Of a stretch of DNA of 64,000 nt, positions 63,610 to 64,000 are shown in pieces; within the stretch, counting starts at the first letter, position 1; every line of letters starts with the position of its first letter. The position numbers were made by a program, and so were the translations under genes. Where the stretch lies: the NCBI RefSeq assembly GCF_016863195.1, contig NZ_BOOK01000021.1, positions 62,001 through 126,000 on the forward strand. Direction: 5' to 3'. The notes beneath the pieces were generated by a model that saw only the letters and a program-made list of their open reading frames with translations, searched no databases and had not been told where the DNA came from. This DNA is from Paraplanobispora takensis (GTDB lineage Bacteria; Actinomycetota; Actinomycetes; Streptosporangiales; Streptosporangiaceae).

Positions 63610-63710
63610 CCGGACGGCCGACCGAGGACGGCGCAAGCCGTACCGAATCCCCCGGACGGCCGATCGGAGGCGGCGCAAGCCGTACCGGATACGCCGGACG
63701 GCGGATGGGA
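63610..63710. repeat. 42-bp tandem repeat, about 2.4 copies
   Basis: A CCGGACGGCCGA...GGCGCAAGCCGTACCG unit of 42 bp starts at 63610, repeats at 63652 and is partly present again at 63694. It lies in the divergent gap between the kinase gene and the gene at the right edge, covering much of the likely promoter region for both. Confidence 0.7.
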
Positions 63711-63741
63711 CTCGTGCCCGCCCCCGGCCCACGCTGGGGTC

Positions 63742-64000
63742 ATGGATACGACGATCACTCGAACGACCGCCCGCTGGGCCCGGTGGGCGGCCTACGCGGC
63801 GGGTGCCTGGTCGCTCGCCTACGGCGGGCTCGGGCTCTGGTGGGCACTCGACGGGCGGGGCTTCCCCTTCGGGGAGGGCGACGTCCCCGACGCCCGGGCC
63901 GAGTCGCTGCTCGGTGCCGCGACGGCGGCCGGGACCGGGCCCGTCATCGCCGCGCTGGGCGCCGCGGGCGCGCTGCTGGCGCTGGTCCTGGCCAGGGTAC
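63742..64000 (+). CDS. Membrane protein, N-terminal part (truncated by window edge)
   Basis: An ATG at 63742 opens a frame that runs off the window after 86 codons. It encodes two hydrophobic helices (WAAYAAGAWSLAYGGLGLWWAL and VIAALGAAGALLALVLA) separated by a polar loop. It is divergent from the kinase gene. The family cannot be named from the visible part. Confidence 0.65.
   Translation, partial: MDTTITRTTARWARWAAYAAGAWSLAYGGLGLWWALDGRGFPFGEGDVPDARAESLLGAATAAGTGPVIAALGAAGALLALVLARV

Overview
The window is a high-GC actinomycete chromosome segment. Codon third positions are overwhelmingly G or C, GTG starts are common, and the regulator families are typically actinobacterial (conservon proteins, PadR, FadR-type GntR, RpiR, GlnR and IdeR/DmdR boxes). 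The gene content fits a filamentous actinomycete; the order Streptosporangiales is a plausible guess but is not proven by the sequence. No insertion sequence, prophage, CRISPR array or rRNA gene is visible. The region reads as core and near-core metabolism, transport and regulation.

Layout. 0.1-4.5 kb: a cvnA-B-C-D conservon on the minus strand. 4.7-8.6 kb: the nitrogen operon amtB-glnK-glnD, with GlnR-like boxes upstream. 8.9-12.8 kb: an iron-box-controlled siderophore-binding lipoprotein, then furA-katG. 12.9-14.4 kb: a DinB-like protein and a group-2 sigma factor. 14.6-24.4 kb: histidine utilisation in two units. One is an M20 amidohydrolase-hutF-hutI operon. The other is hutU followed by an RpiR regulator. 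Both promoters carry the same palindrome. An SDR gene and a PadR-regulated DrrAB-type exporter lie between them. 24.7-28.6 kb: an ABC exporter under a triple palindromic operator, and a small ketosynthase/ACP operon. 28.6-38.1 kb: a metal-related stretch with a secreted DUF4331 protein, a membrane TPR protein, a nickel/cobalt NicO/RcnA-type transporter, an MFS exporter and a FecBCD-E uptake operon behind a Fur-family-like palindrome.

38.2-45.4 kb: a CsbD-like stress protein, an AbiEii-type nucleotidyltransferase with a small partner, and a gamma-glutamylation amine-degradation operon (GS-like ligase, aldehyde dehydrogenase, SDR, peptidase C26 hydrolase) next to a FadR-type regulator. 45.5-49.6 kb: a MacB/FtsX exporter divergent from its PadR regulator across a 17-bp inverted repeat. 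49.7-52.8 kb: a tandem glycine riboswitch driving gcvT-gcvH, with sdaA downstream. 52.9-58.0 kb: a GT-C glycosyltransferase whose 3' end overlaps amaP, a DUF6286 protein, a PLP aldolase/deaminase, a DUF3618 protein and bcp. 58.1 kb: a structurally complete class I tRNA with anticodon UAG. 58.2-64 kb: two DesK/NarL-type two-component systems flanking an orphan flgB, and a truncated membrane protein at the right edge.

The items most worth a second look are the short-variable-arm UAG tRNA, the solitary flgB, the shared hut operator with its linked RpiR gene, the DUF4331-TPR-NicO cluster, the AbiEii pair with a duplicated translation start, and the 315-bp antisense overlap of the glycosyltransferase with amaP. 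All assignments come from reading the sequence and from family knowledge; no database search was run.
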